A program made the translations under genes and the position numbers. Shown here piece by piece: positions 51,951-59,905 of a DNA stretch of 64,000 bases. The stretch's first letter is position 1; each line of letters begins with the position of its first letter. The notes beneath the pieces were generated by a model. That model was not told the DNA's origin and searched no databases. It worked only from the letters and a program-made list of their open reading frames with translations. This DNA comes from CADDYT01 sp035294125 (GTDB taxonomy: Bacteria; Chloroflexota; Ktedonobacteria; Ktedonobacterales; Ktedonobacteraceae), in NCBI GenBank assembly GCA_035294125.1, contig DATGLM010000078.1:153480-217479 (forward strand), in the 5' to 3' direction.

Positions 51951-52079
51951 AAAATAACCTCGTTTCCTTGCTCTGATGCCTTCATACAAGAGCTTTTCAG
52001 GTGTTGATAGTATGCGTTCCCTCAAGCAGAAGCGGCAGCATTCATATCCTTTCCCGGCCTCCCGTTTGGGTTGGAAACA

Positions 52080-52781
52080 CTACATAGCGACGCGCCACAG
52101 CTCGAAATCCGCTTTTGAGAAATTATGCAGGCGACCGCCTGAGCCGATCTTCTTGAACTCGGAAAGCGGGCGTCTGCCGCTCAGTCCGTAGCGAGCCAGC
52201 GTCTCCTCCAGGAAGCGCCAGTCCTCATTGCTCATCTCTTTGATGACGGCATCATTTCCTAGCTGGTTGGCTTCTCCACCGAGGTAGATGGTCCCGGCGT
52301 ACATGGAATCGCCCAACCCTTCGGCGGCGTTGCCGCAAATAATCATCGTCCCGCGTTGCATCATGAAGCCTGTCATGTAGCCGGTATCGCCGCCGATGAC
52401 GATGAGTCCGCCTTTCTGGGCTATACCGGTGCGAGCGCCCGCGTGTCCTTTGACAACCACCGTACCGCCTCGAATCGAGGCACCGGTGCTGCTCGCCGAG
52501 TTCTTCTCGACCACAATTTCGCCCGACATCATGCATTCGCCGACTGACCAGCCAGTGTTGCCCAGGATGTGGAATGTGGCTCCATCGTTCATGCCGCCGC
52601 AGTAATAGCCCGCTGTGCCCTCGACAACGACCTTGACCGGGTAGAAGAGAGCGACTCCCAGGTTATGACGAGCTTCAGGATTGATCAGGTGTATCTCGGT
52701 TTCACCCTCGGCAGCCAGCTTTCTAAGCGAGGTATTGATCTCGCGGGTGGTCATTTTGGCGCAATCCAGGGTTACAGGCAT
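52080..52781 (-). CDS. GXGXG-domain glutamate synthase-like subunit (MgsB/GlxC-type)
   Basis: 233 residues. A single right-handed beta-helix GXGXG domain: turns run GTAGYYCGGMNDGATFHILG, CMMSGEIVVEKNSAS, GGTVVVKGHAGARTGIAQKG and MMQRGTMIICGNAAEG. It is the GltB C-terminal structural domain as a free subunit. The start ATG 52781 has AAGGAG 9 nt upstream; upstream in-frame codons read through the intergenic hairpin. It probably forms the core with the amidotransferase and FMN proteins on either side. Confidence 0.87.
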   Translation of the reverse strand: MPVTLDCAKMTTREINTSLRKLAAEGETEIHLINPEARHNLGVALFYPVKVVVEGTAGYYCGGMNDGATFHILGNTGWSVGECMMSGEIVVEKNSASSTGASIRGGTVVVKGHAGARTGIAQKGGLIVIGGDTGYMTGFMMQRGTMIICGNAAEGLGDSMYAGTIYLGGEANQLGNDAVIKEMSNEDWRFLEETLARYGLSGRRPLSEFKKIGSGGRLHNFSKADFELWRVAM

Positions 52782-52805
52782 ACAAACACGCTCCTTCTGA
52801 GAGAA

Positions 52806-52846
52806 GGCAAAGAGGAAAGAAGAGGATGCTGTTTCTCCTCTTTGCC
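52806..52846 (-). promoter_or_regulatory. Intercistronic hairpin between amidotransferase and GXGXG genes
   Basis: GGCAAAGAGGA (52806-52816) pairs exactly with TCCTCTTTGCC (52836-52846), loop 19 nt, in a 127-nt gap. It may protect or separate message segments. Confidence 0.45.
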
Positions 52847-52908
52847 TGCCTATTCTTGTATCCTCGTGCGTAAAATATCGTTCTCGCTGCACAGGTCTGA
52901 ATTTTCCT

Positions 52909-53871
52909 CTAGACAACTGATGCGGAGGGTGCCTTTATTTTTGCCTTTGTACTCCCTTCCCGCCTCAGGTGCCAGGTTCGTACCTCGCGCGCGCCCGCCT
53001 CGCGTGTTTCCAGCTCAAAGGGGAAAGCTTTGCGTAACGCGGTCTCTTCTGAGGCAAGCGCGACGAACTCATCTGTTTCTGTGATAATCAAAGGCTTAGT
53101 GGCGAATTGATCGCGGGCGAAACCGATGCTATCAGCCGTGGCTACGAGGTAGGTGAAAGTGCCATCGAGGGCGGTAATGGTGTCTCTGACCGCCTCTTCC
53201 AGTGTCGCTCCCTGCTGCATCATGTCAGCGATATAGACAGCAATCACTTCGGAGTCGTTTTCAGTGTTGAAGCGATGTCCTTTGGTCTCCAGACGACGGC
53301 GCAGCTTGTGGTAATTGGTGATATGCCCGTTGTGGACAACCGCGATGTCGGAGAATGGGCGCGCCCAGAAGGGGTGGGAGTGGCTGATATCGACACGGCT
53401 CTCGGTTGCCAGCCGGGTGTGGGAAATGCCGTGCGTGCCACGGAACGAGGAGATGCCGTAGGTGGCATCCAGGGCTTTAGCGCCACCCATCTGCTTGATG
53501 ATCTCCAGGTGTTCGCCCATACTGAACACCTCGACGCCCGGCCCGCTTGACTCGATAGCTGCCGTCAACTCTTCGAGAGAGTCCTCATAGTCCATGACCA
53601 GTCGTACATAGTAGCCAACACGGCTACTCTCTCTTACTCTGCCAAATTCCTGCGCCGTTCTGGTAATCAGTTCTTGCCAGTCGAGCGTTTCTTTTTGTGC
53701 CTCTTCCTCGATCTTGACGCTTATCACCAGGTTGCCCGTGGGCAGGTCGCTATACAATGCCAGGCCCGTTGAATCGGGACCGCGCCGGTTGAGATCGGCG
53801 AGCATCTTGATGAGAAGCTGCCCCAGCGGCCCTGCCTGTTGCTTGAAGAGGATGCCGGCGATACCGCACAT
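52909..53871 (-). CDS. Class II glutamine amidotransferase subunit (MgsA/GlxB-type)
   Basis: 320 residues. The N-terminal nucleophile is Cys2 (MCGIAGILFK), followed by RRGPDSTGLALY, HTRLATESRVDISHSHPFWA and HNGHITNYHKLRRRL, the glutaminase active-site set. It is the GltB N-terminal domain as a separate protein, releasing ammonia from glutamine, or in the Mgs complex handling a gamma-glutamylamide. AAGGAGG lies 9 nt before the ATG. First gene of the array, behind its own promoter. Confidence 0.9.
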   Translation of the reverse strand: MCGIAGILFKQQAGPLGQLLIKMLADLNRRGPDSTGLALYSDLPTGNLVISVKIEEEAQKETLDWQELITRTAQEFGRVRESSRVGYYVRLVMDYEDSLEELTAAIESSGPGVEVFSMGEHLEIIKQMGGAKALDATYGISSFRGTHGISHTRLATESRVDISHSHPFWARPFSDIAVVHNGHITNYHKLRRRLETKGHRFNTENDSEVIAVYIADMMQQGATLEEAVRDTITALDGTFTYLVATADSIGFARDQFATKPLIITETDEFVALASEETALRKAFPFELETREAGAREVRTWHLRREGSTKAKIKAPSASVV

Positions 53872-54221
53872 CGGTAAAAACCTCCTTAAGTTGGTTCAGC
53901 TACTATCCCCGTACAGGTACTATAGTGGAAAAAATGTACATATTCAAGGGGTATTCTAACCAGACCTGAGCTACGCACATGGATATTTTGTCTACCGATA
54001 TCACGGGCCTATCCCTCTCTCTTTATTATGCCTTCTTGCCGGGCAAGTAGTCAATTTTTGCTACTCATTCCTGTTATATAGTATTAACCTCATAATTTTG
54101 TGTATACTTATTCCTGGCGTTTCCTGGTTATCCTGTATGGTCTGTCCCTTTCCAACATCGCAAAAAACAGCTACTATTTGACTCTGCCGCAGTCGTAGGG
54201 CAGAGAGAAGGGAATGTACCT
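53872..54221. other. Divergent control region between the amidotransferase array and permease 3
   Basis: AT-rich 350 bp. The minus-strand promoter is clear. For the plus strand, TATACT at 54104 is the best -10 but lacks a convincing -35. No RNA motif recognised. Confidence 0.6.
53919..53947 (-). promoter_or_regulatory. Promoter of the six-gene glutamate synthase-like array
   Basis: Minus strand: -35 TTGAAT (53942-53947), 17-bp spacer, -10 TATAGT (53919-53924); about 40 nt from the first start codon. Confidence 0.7.
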
Positions 54222-55757
54222 ATGGCTACTGTCGATTGGGCAAAGCCGTCCGTGAGTGTGAGTGAGGCCGAATCCAGGCGTGACGTACTTCTGTCGGAGG
54301 AATACGTCGTTCAAGCCATGCCTGCTATCCTCGGTACCTTCGATATGACTTCGACGTACCTGCTGATTATCTTCTTTATTACCAACGCCACCGTCGCTGT
54401 CTCAGGAGGAGCAGCGGCCTTCACCTATCTGATTCTCGGTGGCATTACCTTTTATATTCCCTGCGTCATTGCCACCGCCCAGCTCGGCGTTATGTTCCCC
54501 TACGAGGGGTCGCTTTACAACTGGACGCATAAGGCTCTGGGTGGTTACTGGAGCTTCTTTGTTGCCTTCTGCGCCTGGTTCCCTGGCGTGCTGGTAATGA
54601 TCAGCGCCGGAGATGCGCTTGTCGCCTTTATACAGGGACTCAACGGCAACTGGCTGACACAACCCTGGCAGCAGGGTCTGGTTATCTGCCTGATCATTAT
54701 ATTTTATGGCGTGCTTGCCGTGCAACGATACCGCACTGTGCAGAACGTGGTGAATGTAGCCGCCTGTCTTACCTTTTTAGGTGTCGCGATCATCGGGTTA
54801 GCCGGGGTTGTCTGGCTGCTGCAGGGACATCATTCCGCCACCAGCTTTAACAGTTTCAACGATTGGAGCGTGCAATGGAATGGTCCGTCGGCAAACCTGA
54901 GCCTTTTTGGCCTCATCACGCTGGCTTACCTGGGCATGGAGGCACCGTTGAATATGGGTGGCGAGATAAGGGAGCGTAGAACTATCACCCGTCACCTCCT
55001 CATAGGAACTGTTCTGGTGTTTGTCGGCTACTTCATCGCTACCTTTTCCACACTCGTGGTCATGGGGCCAACGAATGGCGCAGTTCCCTTTGCGCTGGTC
55101 AGCACGGTCGATACGGCGCTGGGCAAATTTATGGGTGGTATTACTGCCGTCTGCATCATGAGTTTCTTTGTTGTGACGGGCATCGTCTATAACTTCACCT
55201 ATGCCCGCCTCCTGCTGGTTGGAGGTATTGACCAGCGCCTGCCTGCCAGGGTGGGCAGGCTCAACAAGCACCGCGTTCCCGGAAATGCGATCATCTTCCA
55301 GACAATGGTCGCAATTGCTCTGACACTGCTTGTCTTCCTGGTTGTTCCGCTGGTGGGGCAGTTTGGTAATCCGGTTAACCTCTCGATCGAGGTTTATAAT
55401 GTCATGCTGGCCTCCTCAACGCTGGTCTGGGCAATCTCCACTGCCTTCCTCTTTGTCAACATTACCCGCTTCTACTTGCGCGACCGGGAGGTATTTCGCA
55501 AGCAGCTCATCTTCCCCATGCCGGTGCTCTGGGTCAGTATTGTGCTTGGCTCTGTTTCCTGTTTGCTTGCTATCGTCGGGACGCTGTTCTTCTCCTGGAT
55601 ACCGTCGCTGATCAGCAACAACCAGTGGTGGTATATCATAGGTGGCCTGACGGCCATCTGTCTCGTTATCGCGGGCATCGGCAGTATGCTTGCCAGTAGT
55701 GAAGCGAGCTGGCAGGGCTTAAGAGGTATAGAGCCTGACGAGGAGCGAGAGCGCTAG
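54222..55757 (+). CDS. APC-superfamily amino acid/amine permease (3)
   Basis: 511 residues with about 12 hydrophobic segments, parallel to permease 2: LLIIFFITNATVAVSGGAAA, MFPYEGSLYNWTHKALGGYW, APLNMGGEIRERRTITRHLL. The FPxEGSxYxWTxKAxG signature shared with permease 2 marks them as paralogues. It is divergent from the amidotransferase array, a usual place for the uptake system of a catabolic operon. AAGGGAA lies 7 nt before the ATG. Its last 4 nt overlap the convergent RF-1-like gene. Confidence 0.9.
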   Translation: MATVDWAKPSVSVSEAESRRDVLLSEEYVVQAMPAILGTFDMTSTYLLIIFFITNATVAVSGGAAAFTYLILGGITFYIPCVIATAQLGVMFPYEGSLYNWTHKALGGYWSFFVAFCAWFPGVLVMISAGDALVAFIQGLNGNWLTQPWQQGLVICLIIIFYGVLAVQRYRTVQNVVNVAACLTFLGVAIIGLAGVVWLLQGHHSATSFNSFNDWSVQWNGPSANLSLFGLITLAYLGMEAPLNMGGEIRERRTITRHLLIGTVLVFVGYFIATFSTLVVMGPTNGAVPFALVSTVDTALGKFMGGITAVCIMSFFVVTGIVYNFTYARLLLVGGIDQRLPARVGRLNKHRVPGNAIIFQTMVAIALTLLVFLVVPLVGQFGNPVNLSIEVYNVMLASSTLVWAISTAFLFVNITRFYLRDREVFRKQLIFPMPVLWVSIVLGSVSCLLAIVGTLFFSWIPSLISNNQWWYIIGGLTAICLVIAGIGSMLASSEASWQGLRGIEPDEERER

Positions 55758-56098
55758 CTATCAGGCAGAGTAGAGCGTTGTTGCTTAAGCAAACTCACAC
55801 GCCGCTTGGTTTCCAGACGGCGCTGGCGACTGGCGTGTGTAGGGCGTGTGGGCTTGCGTGGCGGTAAGGTGCGTTGCATCTCTCGCAGGCGTCTTGCCAG
55901 TCGCTCGAAAGCCATTTCGCGATTGGCCGCCTGCGAGCGCCGTTCCGTTGCCGTCACGACGGTGCCGCTTGGCCGGTGGACGAGCCGCACTCCGGTCTCG
56001 ACCTTGTTGCGGTGCTGCCCGCCCGGCCCGCTGGCTATGAAAAATTCCACATCGCTCTCTCGCTCTAACGAGGCGCGATCGGTTGGATAGCTGGTCAT
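55754..56098 (-). CDS. RF-1 domain peptidyl-tRNA hydrolase (ArfB-like)
   Basis: 114 residues. The GGQ motif is in FIASGPGGQHRNKVETGVRL (about residues 20-39), the peptide-release loop of class I release factors. There is no codon-recognition domain and the tail is very basic (RQRRLETKRRVSLLKQQR), as in ArfB/ICT1-type ribosome rescue factors that enter empty A sites. Its ATG shares ATGA with the P450 stop, so it is translated after the P450. Confidence 0.85.
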   Translation of the reverse strand: MTSYPTDRASLERESDVEFFIASGPGGQHRNKVETGVRLVHRPSGTVVTATERRSQAANREMAFERLARRLREMQRTLPPRKPTRPTHASRQRRLETKRRVSLLKQQRSTLPDS

Positions 56099-57459
56099 CG
56101 CTTCTTCACTTCCACATTGACTGGCCCGGCTGGGCGCAAGGTCAGGTGATGAACCGGGTCTATTTTAATGGTCTGGCCGGGAAGCAGGGAAAAGTTGACG
56201 CGCTGGGCGAGTGTGGCGAGTAGCAGGTGGCCTTCCATCATGGCAAGGTGCATGCCGATGCAGATGCGCGGCCCCGCGCCGAAAGGCATATACGCATAGC
56301 GGGGTAGCAGCTTCTCCCGTTCGGGCGCGAAGCGTTCAGGATCGAACCGCTCCGGCTGCGGGAAGTAATCCTCGCGCCGGTGCATGGTATAGGGCGCGAG
56401 GATGACAACCCAGTCCTTGCGCACAAGATAGCCGTCGATCTCAACATCTTTCAAGGCACGCCGCGAGAAGCCGTAGGCCGGTGGGTAGAGGCGCATTGAC
56501 TCCTTGAAAACCTGCAGGCAGTAGGGCAGGCGCGCCAGGTCGGCATAGGTGGGGGTGCGTCCCTGCAATACCCTATCGACTTCCTGCCGCACCTTCTCGT
56601 ACATCTGTGAATGCTGGCAGAGCAGGTACCAGGTCCACGTCAGGGCGGTTGCGGTCGTCTCATGGCCCGCGCCGAAGAGGGTCAGGCACTCGGCCATGAC
56701 TTGCTCATCGCTCATCGGATTGCCCTCGTCGTCTCTGGCCTCCAGCAAGATGCTCAGGAAGTCGTTGCGCTCCATCGGCCTTGCACGCCGTTCGTCGATG
56801 AAACTTTGAATGCGATTGCGCAGGATGCTGGCGGCTTTGTGCGTGCGGCGATTGCGCGGCGTCGGCCAACTGTACGGGGGTGCCAGCAGCGTCGAAAGGT
56901 TATGCGAGATGTACTCCAGCGTGATGCTCATAGCCTCGCCCAGTTCGTCGGCCTCGCTGAACACGTCGGCGTCAAAGAGAGCTTTGCCGATAATGCTCAT
57001 GGTCAGATTGGTCATTTGCTGATTGACATTGATAACGCTGCCGTCGGCCCAGCTCCGCTGGATTTGCTCGCCGTAATGGCCGATGATATCCGCATAGCTG
57101 GCGATGTGGCGTGGCTGGAAGGAAGGGGCCATAATCTTGCGCTGGCGGCGGTGCAGTTCCCCTTCGCTGCTGAAAATGCCGTCGCCTATGGCCGGGCGAA
57201 AGGTATTGTGGACTGCTATCCCTTTATCAAAATCGTAGGCGTGTTCAACCAGGATGCTGTGAACATGCTCCGGTCTGTTGAACTGAATGACCGGGAACGG
57301 CCCGAAACGCATGCCGCAGACATCTGCTTCGCGCGCCATGCGTGCCATGAAGCCAAGCCGATTATGATTAAATTCCGGGATGTTCCCGACAAGCGGGTGT
57401 CCGCTGGTGAAATGCAACGTTTTGTAGTGGCTTGAAATGGTTTCGGTCTGTGTAGCCAC
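56095..57459 (-). CDS. Cytochrome P450
   Basis: 454 residues, soluble, no N-terminal anchor. Oxygen-activation helix LFGAGHETTATALTW (about residues 247-261), Glu-x-x-Arg in KESMRLYPPAYG, PERFDPERFAPER and the heme-binding loop FGAGPRICIGMHLA with the axial Cys. It monooxygenates a small hydrophobic substrate; the partner reductase is not in the window. The family resemblance is to fatty-acid/terpene-type bacterial P450s with the CYP102/CYP4-like meander. It stands behind its own upstream region. Confidence 0.93.
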   Translation of the reverse strand: MATQTETISSHYKTLHFTSGHPLVGNIPEFNHNRLGFMARMAREADVCGMRFGPFPVIQFNRPEHVHSILVEHAYDFDKGIAVHNTFRPAIGDGIFSSEGELHRRQRKIMAPSFQPRHIASYADIIGHYGEQIQRSWADGSVINVNQQMTNLTMSIIGKALFDADVFSEADELGEAMSITLEYISHNLSTLLAPPYSWPTPRNRRTHKAASILRNRIQSFIDERRARPMERNDFLSILLEARDDEGNPMSDEQVMAECLTLFGAGHETTATALTWTWYLLCQHSQMYEKVRQEVDRVLQGRTPTYADLARLPYCLQVFKESMRLYPPAYGFSRRALKDVEIDGYLVRKDWVVILAPYTMHRREDYFPQPERFDPERFAPEREKLLPRYAYMPFGAGPRICIGMHLAMMEGHLLLATLAQRVNFSLLPGQTIKIDPVHHLTLRPAGPVNVEVKKR

Positions 57460-57763
57460 GATAAACTCCTCTGAGACTCGATCGACGATGCTTACGTACT
57501 ATCTTTCTTAATTGTAGCACGCTCTGGCTGAGAAATTCCTACATTTTCTTCTGTAACCCGGTCTTGGGCAGATTCGTCTCTACACAAAATGAGGGAATTA
57601 GCCGATACCTATAGAGAGGATGTGTATACTGCTCATAGAGTAGTACTTGAAGATTATTAGTTGGCAGCAGGGCACAACTATGTTACAATGAGGGAGGTGA
57701 ACCCTTCCTGGAGAACCAGTAACCAGTACGTTGTGTAAGGCAGCCTTGAAATGATGGGAACCG
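57460..57763. other. Divergent gap between P450 and response regulator
   Basis: About 304 bp. Contains a clear plus-strand promoter (next entry). On the minus side a TACAAT near 57513 could be the P450 -10, without a convincing -35. Confidence 0.5.
57661..57689 (+). promoter_or_regulatory. Sigma-70 promoter of the receiver-domain gene pair
   Basis: -35 TTGGCA (57661-57666), 17-bp spacer, -10 TACAAT (57684-57689). Confidence 0.78.
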
Positions 57764-58192
57764 ATGAAAAAAGTATTGGTTATCGATGACAACCCGACGA
57801 TCGTTGAACTGATTAAATACGCGGTCAACCTGCATGGGGCCTACCATGTGGTCGTCGCTTACGACGGCGTGCAGGGGCTGGAGCGCGTCTATGATGAGCG
57901 GCCAGATTGCGTGATTATCGATGTGAAAATGCCGCGCATGGATGGCTACCAGCTTGTGCGTTGCCTGCGGGGCGACCCGCGCACGATGGATACTCCGCTG
58001 ATTATCCTCAGCGCCATGACGCGAGAGGAAGATCAGATGACGGGGTTGCTCTCAGGGGTGGATGAGTACCTGACAAAACCGTTCAAGCCAAGCGCGCTCA
58101 ATGCTGCTATTGAGCGGGTTCTGCGTCTGACTCCCGATGACCGGCAGCGCCGGATGGATCAACTGGTGCAGAGTCTGGCTGACAGGGAATAG
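57764..58192 (+). CDS. Stand-alone response regulator receiver (CheY-like)
   Basis: 142 residues, one receiver domain. Acid pair IDDN, phosphoacceptor Asp in CVIIDVKMPRMDGYQL (about residue 53), Ser in LIILSAM and Lys in YLTKPFKPSALN are all in place, so it should be phosphorylated. There is no output domain, so it acts by protein contact or in a phosphorelay. No histidine kinase is in the window. Confidence 0.92.
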   Translation: MKKVLVIDDNPTIVELIKYAVNLHGAYHVVVAYDGVQGLERVYDERPDCVIIDVKMPRMDGYQLVRCLRGDPRTMDTPLIILSAMTREEDQMTGLLSGVDEYLTKPFKPSALNAAIERVLRLTPDDRQRRMDQLVQSLADRE

Positions 58193-58393
58193 GTTCTTTG
58201 TCGACGAGGCTCGGCTGGACGGAGAGAGCAGAAAGAACAGCGCGAACGAGACAAGACAGCTATCCGGCTTCTGTACATTTGGGTGAATAGATGCTGGTGT
58301 TAGCAATGCATACAACGCTGTCTTCTACAGTAGAAGTGTTGCAGTCTGGCTTTTTTTGGGATGTGGGAAAGGCCAGAGGGGGGGTGACCGACA

Positions 58394-58807
58394 TTGGTGC
58401 ATGAACAACGGGCATTGCGCAGGTTACACATTCTTTTAGTAGATACCGATCAAAGTACATGCGACCGATTGCAACAATTCCTGGCCGACAGTTGTGAACT
58501 TGTCTGTGTCTCTTCACTCTCTGCGGCGAAAAGCTACCTCGACACGCACCTTCCTGATATTTTGATCACGGAGGTGTCGCTGGCTTCTGAAACCGGATTG
58601 GATTTATGTCGCTTTATCCGCCATCAATCCGCGCTGCGCCATCTGCCCATCATGCTGCTGACCTCTCAGGCGGCGTTGCAAGACAAAATTGCTGGATTTG
58701 ACGCGGGCGCCGATGATTACGTGGTAAAACCGGTTGATGCGCGCCATCTCCTTGCGCGTATTCATTTGCTGGCGCGTATCAAACACATCGAACAAAGTGA
58801 TATATGA
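58394..58807 (+). CDS. Receiver-domain protein with Glu at the phosphoacceptor site
   Basis: 137 residues, a receiver fold: LLVDTDQSTCDRLQQFL, DILITEVSLASETGLDLCRF, IMLLTSQAAL, and DDYVVKPVDARHL. The acid pocket (DTD), Thr and Lys are kept, but the position of the phosphorylated Asp holds Glu (ITEV). Such a change often mimics the phosphorylated state or marks pseudo-receivers. The start is TTG 58394 or the GTG next to it, behind a G-rich ribosome site. It lies 201 nt after the normal receiver gene. Confidence 0.83.
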   Translation: MVHEQRALRRLHILLVDTDQSTCDRLQQFLADSCELVCVSSLSAAKSYLDTHLPDILITEVSLASETGLDLCRFIRHQSALRHLPIMLLTSQAALQDKIAGFDAGADDYVVKPVDARHLLARIHLLARIKHIEQSDI

Positions 58808-58815
58808 ATAAGAAA

Positions 58816-58880
58816 CCCTGGCAAGCGTGTGGCCCTGCTCATTGCGGAACGCAATGAGCAGGGCCACACGCTTGCCAGGG
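58816..58880. repeat. 31-bp perfect hairpin with 3-nt loop
   Basis: 58816-58846 and 58850-58880 are exact inverted copies (CCCTGGCAAGCGTGTGGCCC ...) around GAA. It fills the whole gap between the convergent receiver gene (stop 58807) and oppF (stop 58882). No U-tract either side; a bidirectional transcription block or a mobile palindrome remnant. Confidence 0.9.
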
Positions 58881-58881
58881 A

Positions 58882-59892
58882 CTATCCTGGGAAGTGGCAG
58901 GCCGCGTAGTGGTGCGGCTTCTTCTCTTCCAGGGGTGGAATGACCTCGCGGCAAATCGCCTGGGCCTTCCAGCAGCGTGGGTGAAAATTGCAGCCGCTGG
59001 GAGGATTAACCGGGCTTGGCACATCACCTTCGAGAATGATACGCCTGCGTTTGGCCTCAATCTCTGGATTGGGGACGGGAATGGCCGAAAGCAGCGCCTG
59101 GGTGTACGGATGCAGGGGCAACTCATAAAGTTCCTCGCTGTCCGCCAGTTCCGCGACGCGCCCCAGGTACATAACCGCTACCCGGTTACTGATATGCTTC
59201 ACCACGGACAGGTTGTGCGCGACGAAGAGGTAGGTCAGGCCGAACTGTCCCTGCAAGTCCTGCAAGAGGTTGAGCACCTGAGCCTGAATCGAGACATCGA
59301 GCGCGGAGACCGGCTCGTCGGCAACAACGAAGGATGGGTTCAAGGCGAGGGCGCGTGCAATACCAATACGCTGGCGTTGGCCACCGCTGAATTCGTGCGC
59401 GAAACGGTTCACGAAGTAGGGGTTGAGGCCCACCACTTCGAGCAGGTGCGCGACCTGTTCCTCGATTTCCTTTTTGTTGCCGCGATTGAAATTGATCAGC
59501 GGCTCGGCAATAATCTGTCCGATGGTGTAGCGCGGGTCAAGCGATCCATAGGGGTCCTGGAAGACCATCTGCATGTCTGCGCGCTTCTTGCGGACTTCGC
59601 CGGGCGAAAGTTTCGTGAGTTCGACGCCGTTCAGCTTGACGCTGCCCGCCGTCGGCTTGATGAGTTGCAGAATGGCGCGGCCCGTTGTTGATTTGCCGCA
59701 GCCGCTTTCACCCACCAGTCCAAGCGTCTCGCCGCGTTTGATGAACAGATCCACGCCGTCGACCGCTTTCACTTTCGCAACAGTTCGGCCCAGGATGCCT
59801 CCCTTCACCGGGAAGTGGACTTTTAAGCCTTTGACATCGACCAGCGTCGTTCCTGTTTCCTGCGTCTGTGCTGTTGTAACTTCTTGTGCCAT
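58882..59892 (-). CDS. oppF: Oligopeptide ABC transporter ATP-binding protein OppF-like
   Basis: 336 residues. Walker A GESGCGKSTTGRAIL (about residue 59), Q-loop VFQDPYGSLDPRYTIG, signature FSGGQRQRIGIARAL, Walker B VVADEPVSALDVS and the Opp/Dpp C-terminal Cys-rich region NPPSGCNFHPRCWKAQAICR. It powers uptake of peptides or other substrates of the Opp/Dpp class. Start ATG 59892 has GGGGA about 7 nt upstream. Last gene of oppB-C-D-F. Confidence 0.93.
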   Translation of the reverse strand: MAQEVTTAQTQETGTTLVDVKGLKVHFPVKGGILGRTVAKVKAVDGVDLFIKRGETLGLVGESGCGKSTTGRAILQLIKPTAGSVKLNGVELTKLSPGEVRKKRADMQMVFQDPYGSLDPRYTIGQIIAEPLINFNRGNKKEIEEQVAHLLEVVGLNPYFVNRFAHEFSGGQRQRIGIARALALNPSFVVADEPVSALDVSIQAQVLNLLQDLQGQFGLTYLFVAHNLSVVKHISNRVAVMYLGRVAELADSEELYELPLHPYTQALLSAIPVPNPEIEAKRRRIILEGDVPSPVNPPSGCNFHPRCWKAQAICREVIPPLEEKKPHHYAACHFPG

Positions 59893-59905
59893 ATTTCTTT
59901 CCCCT

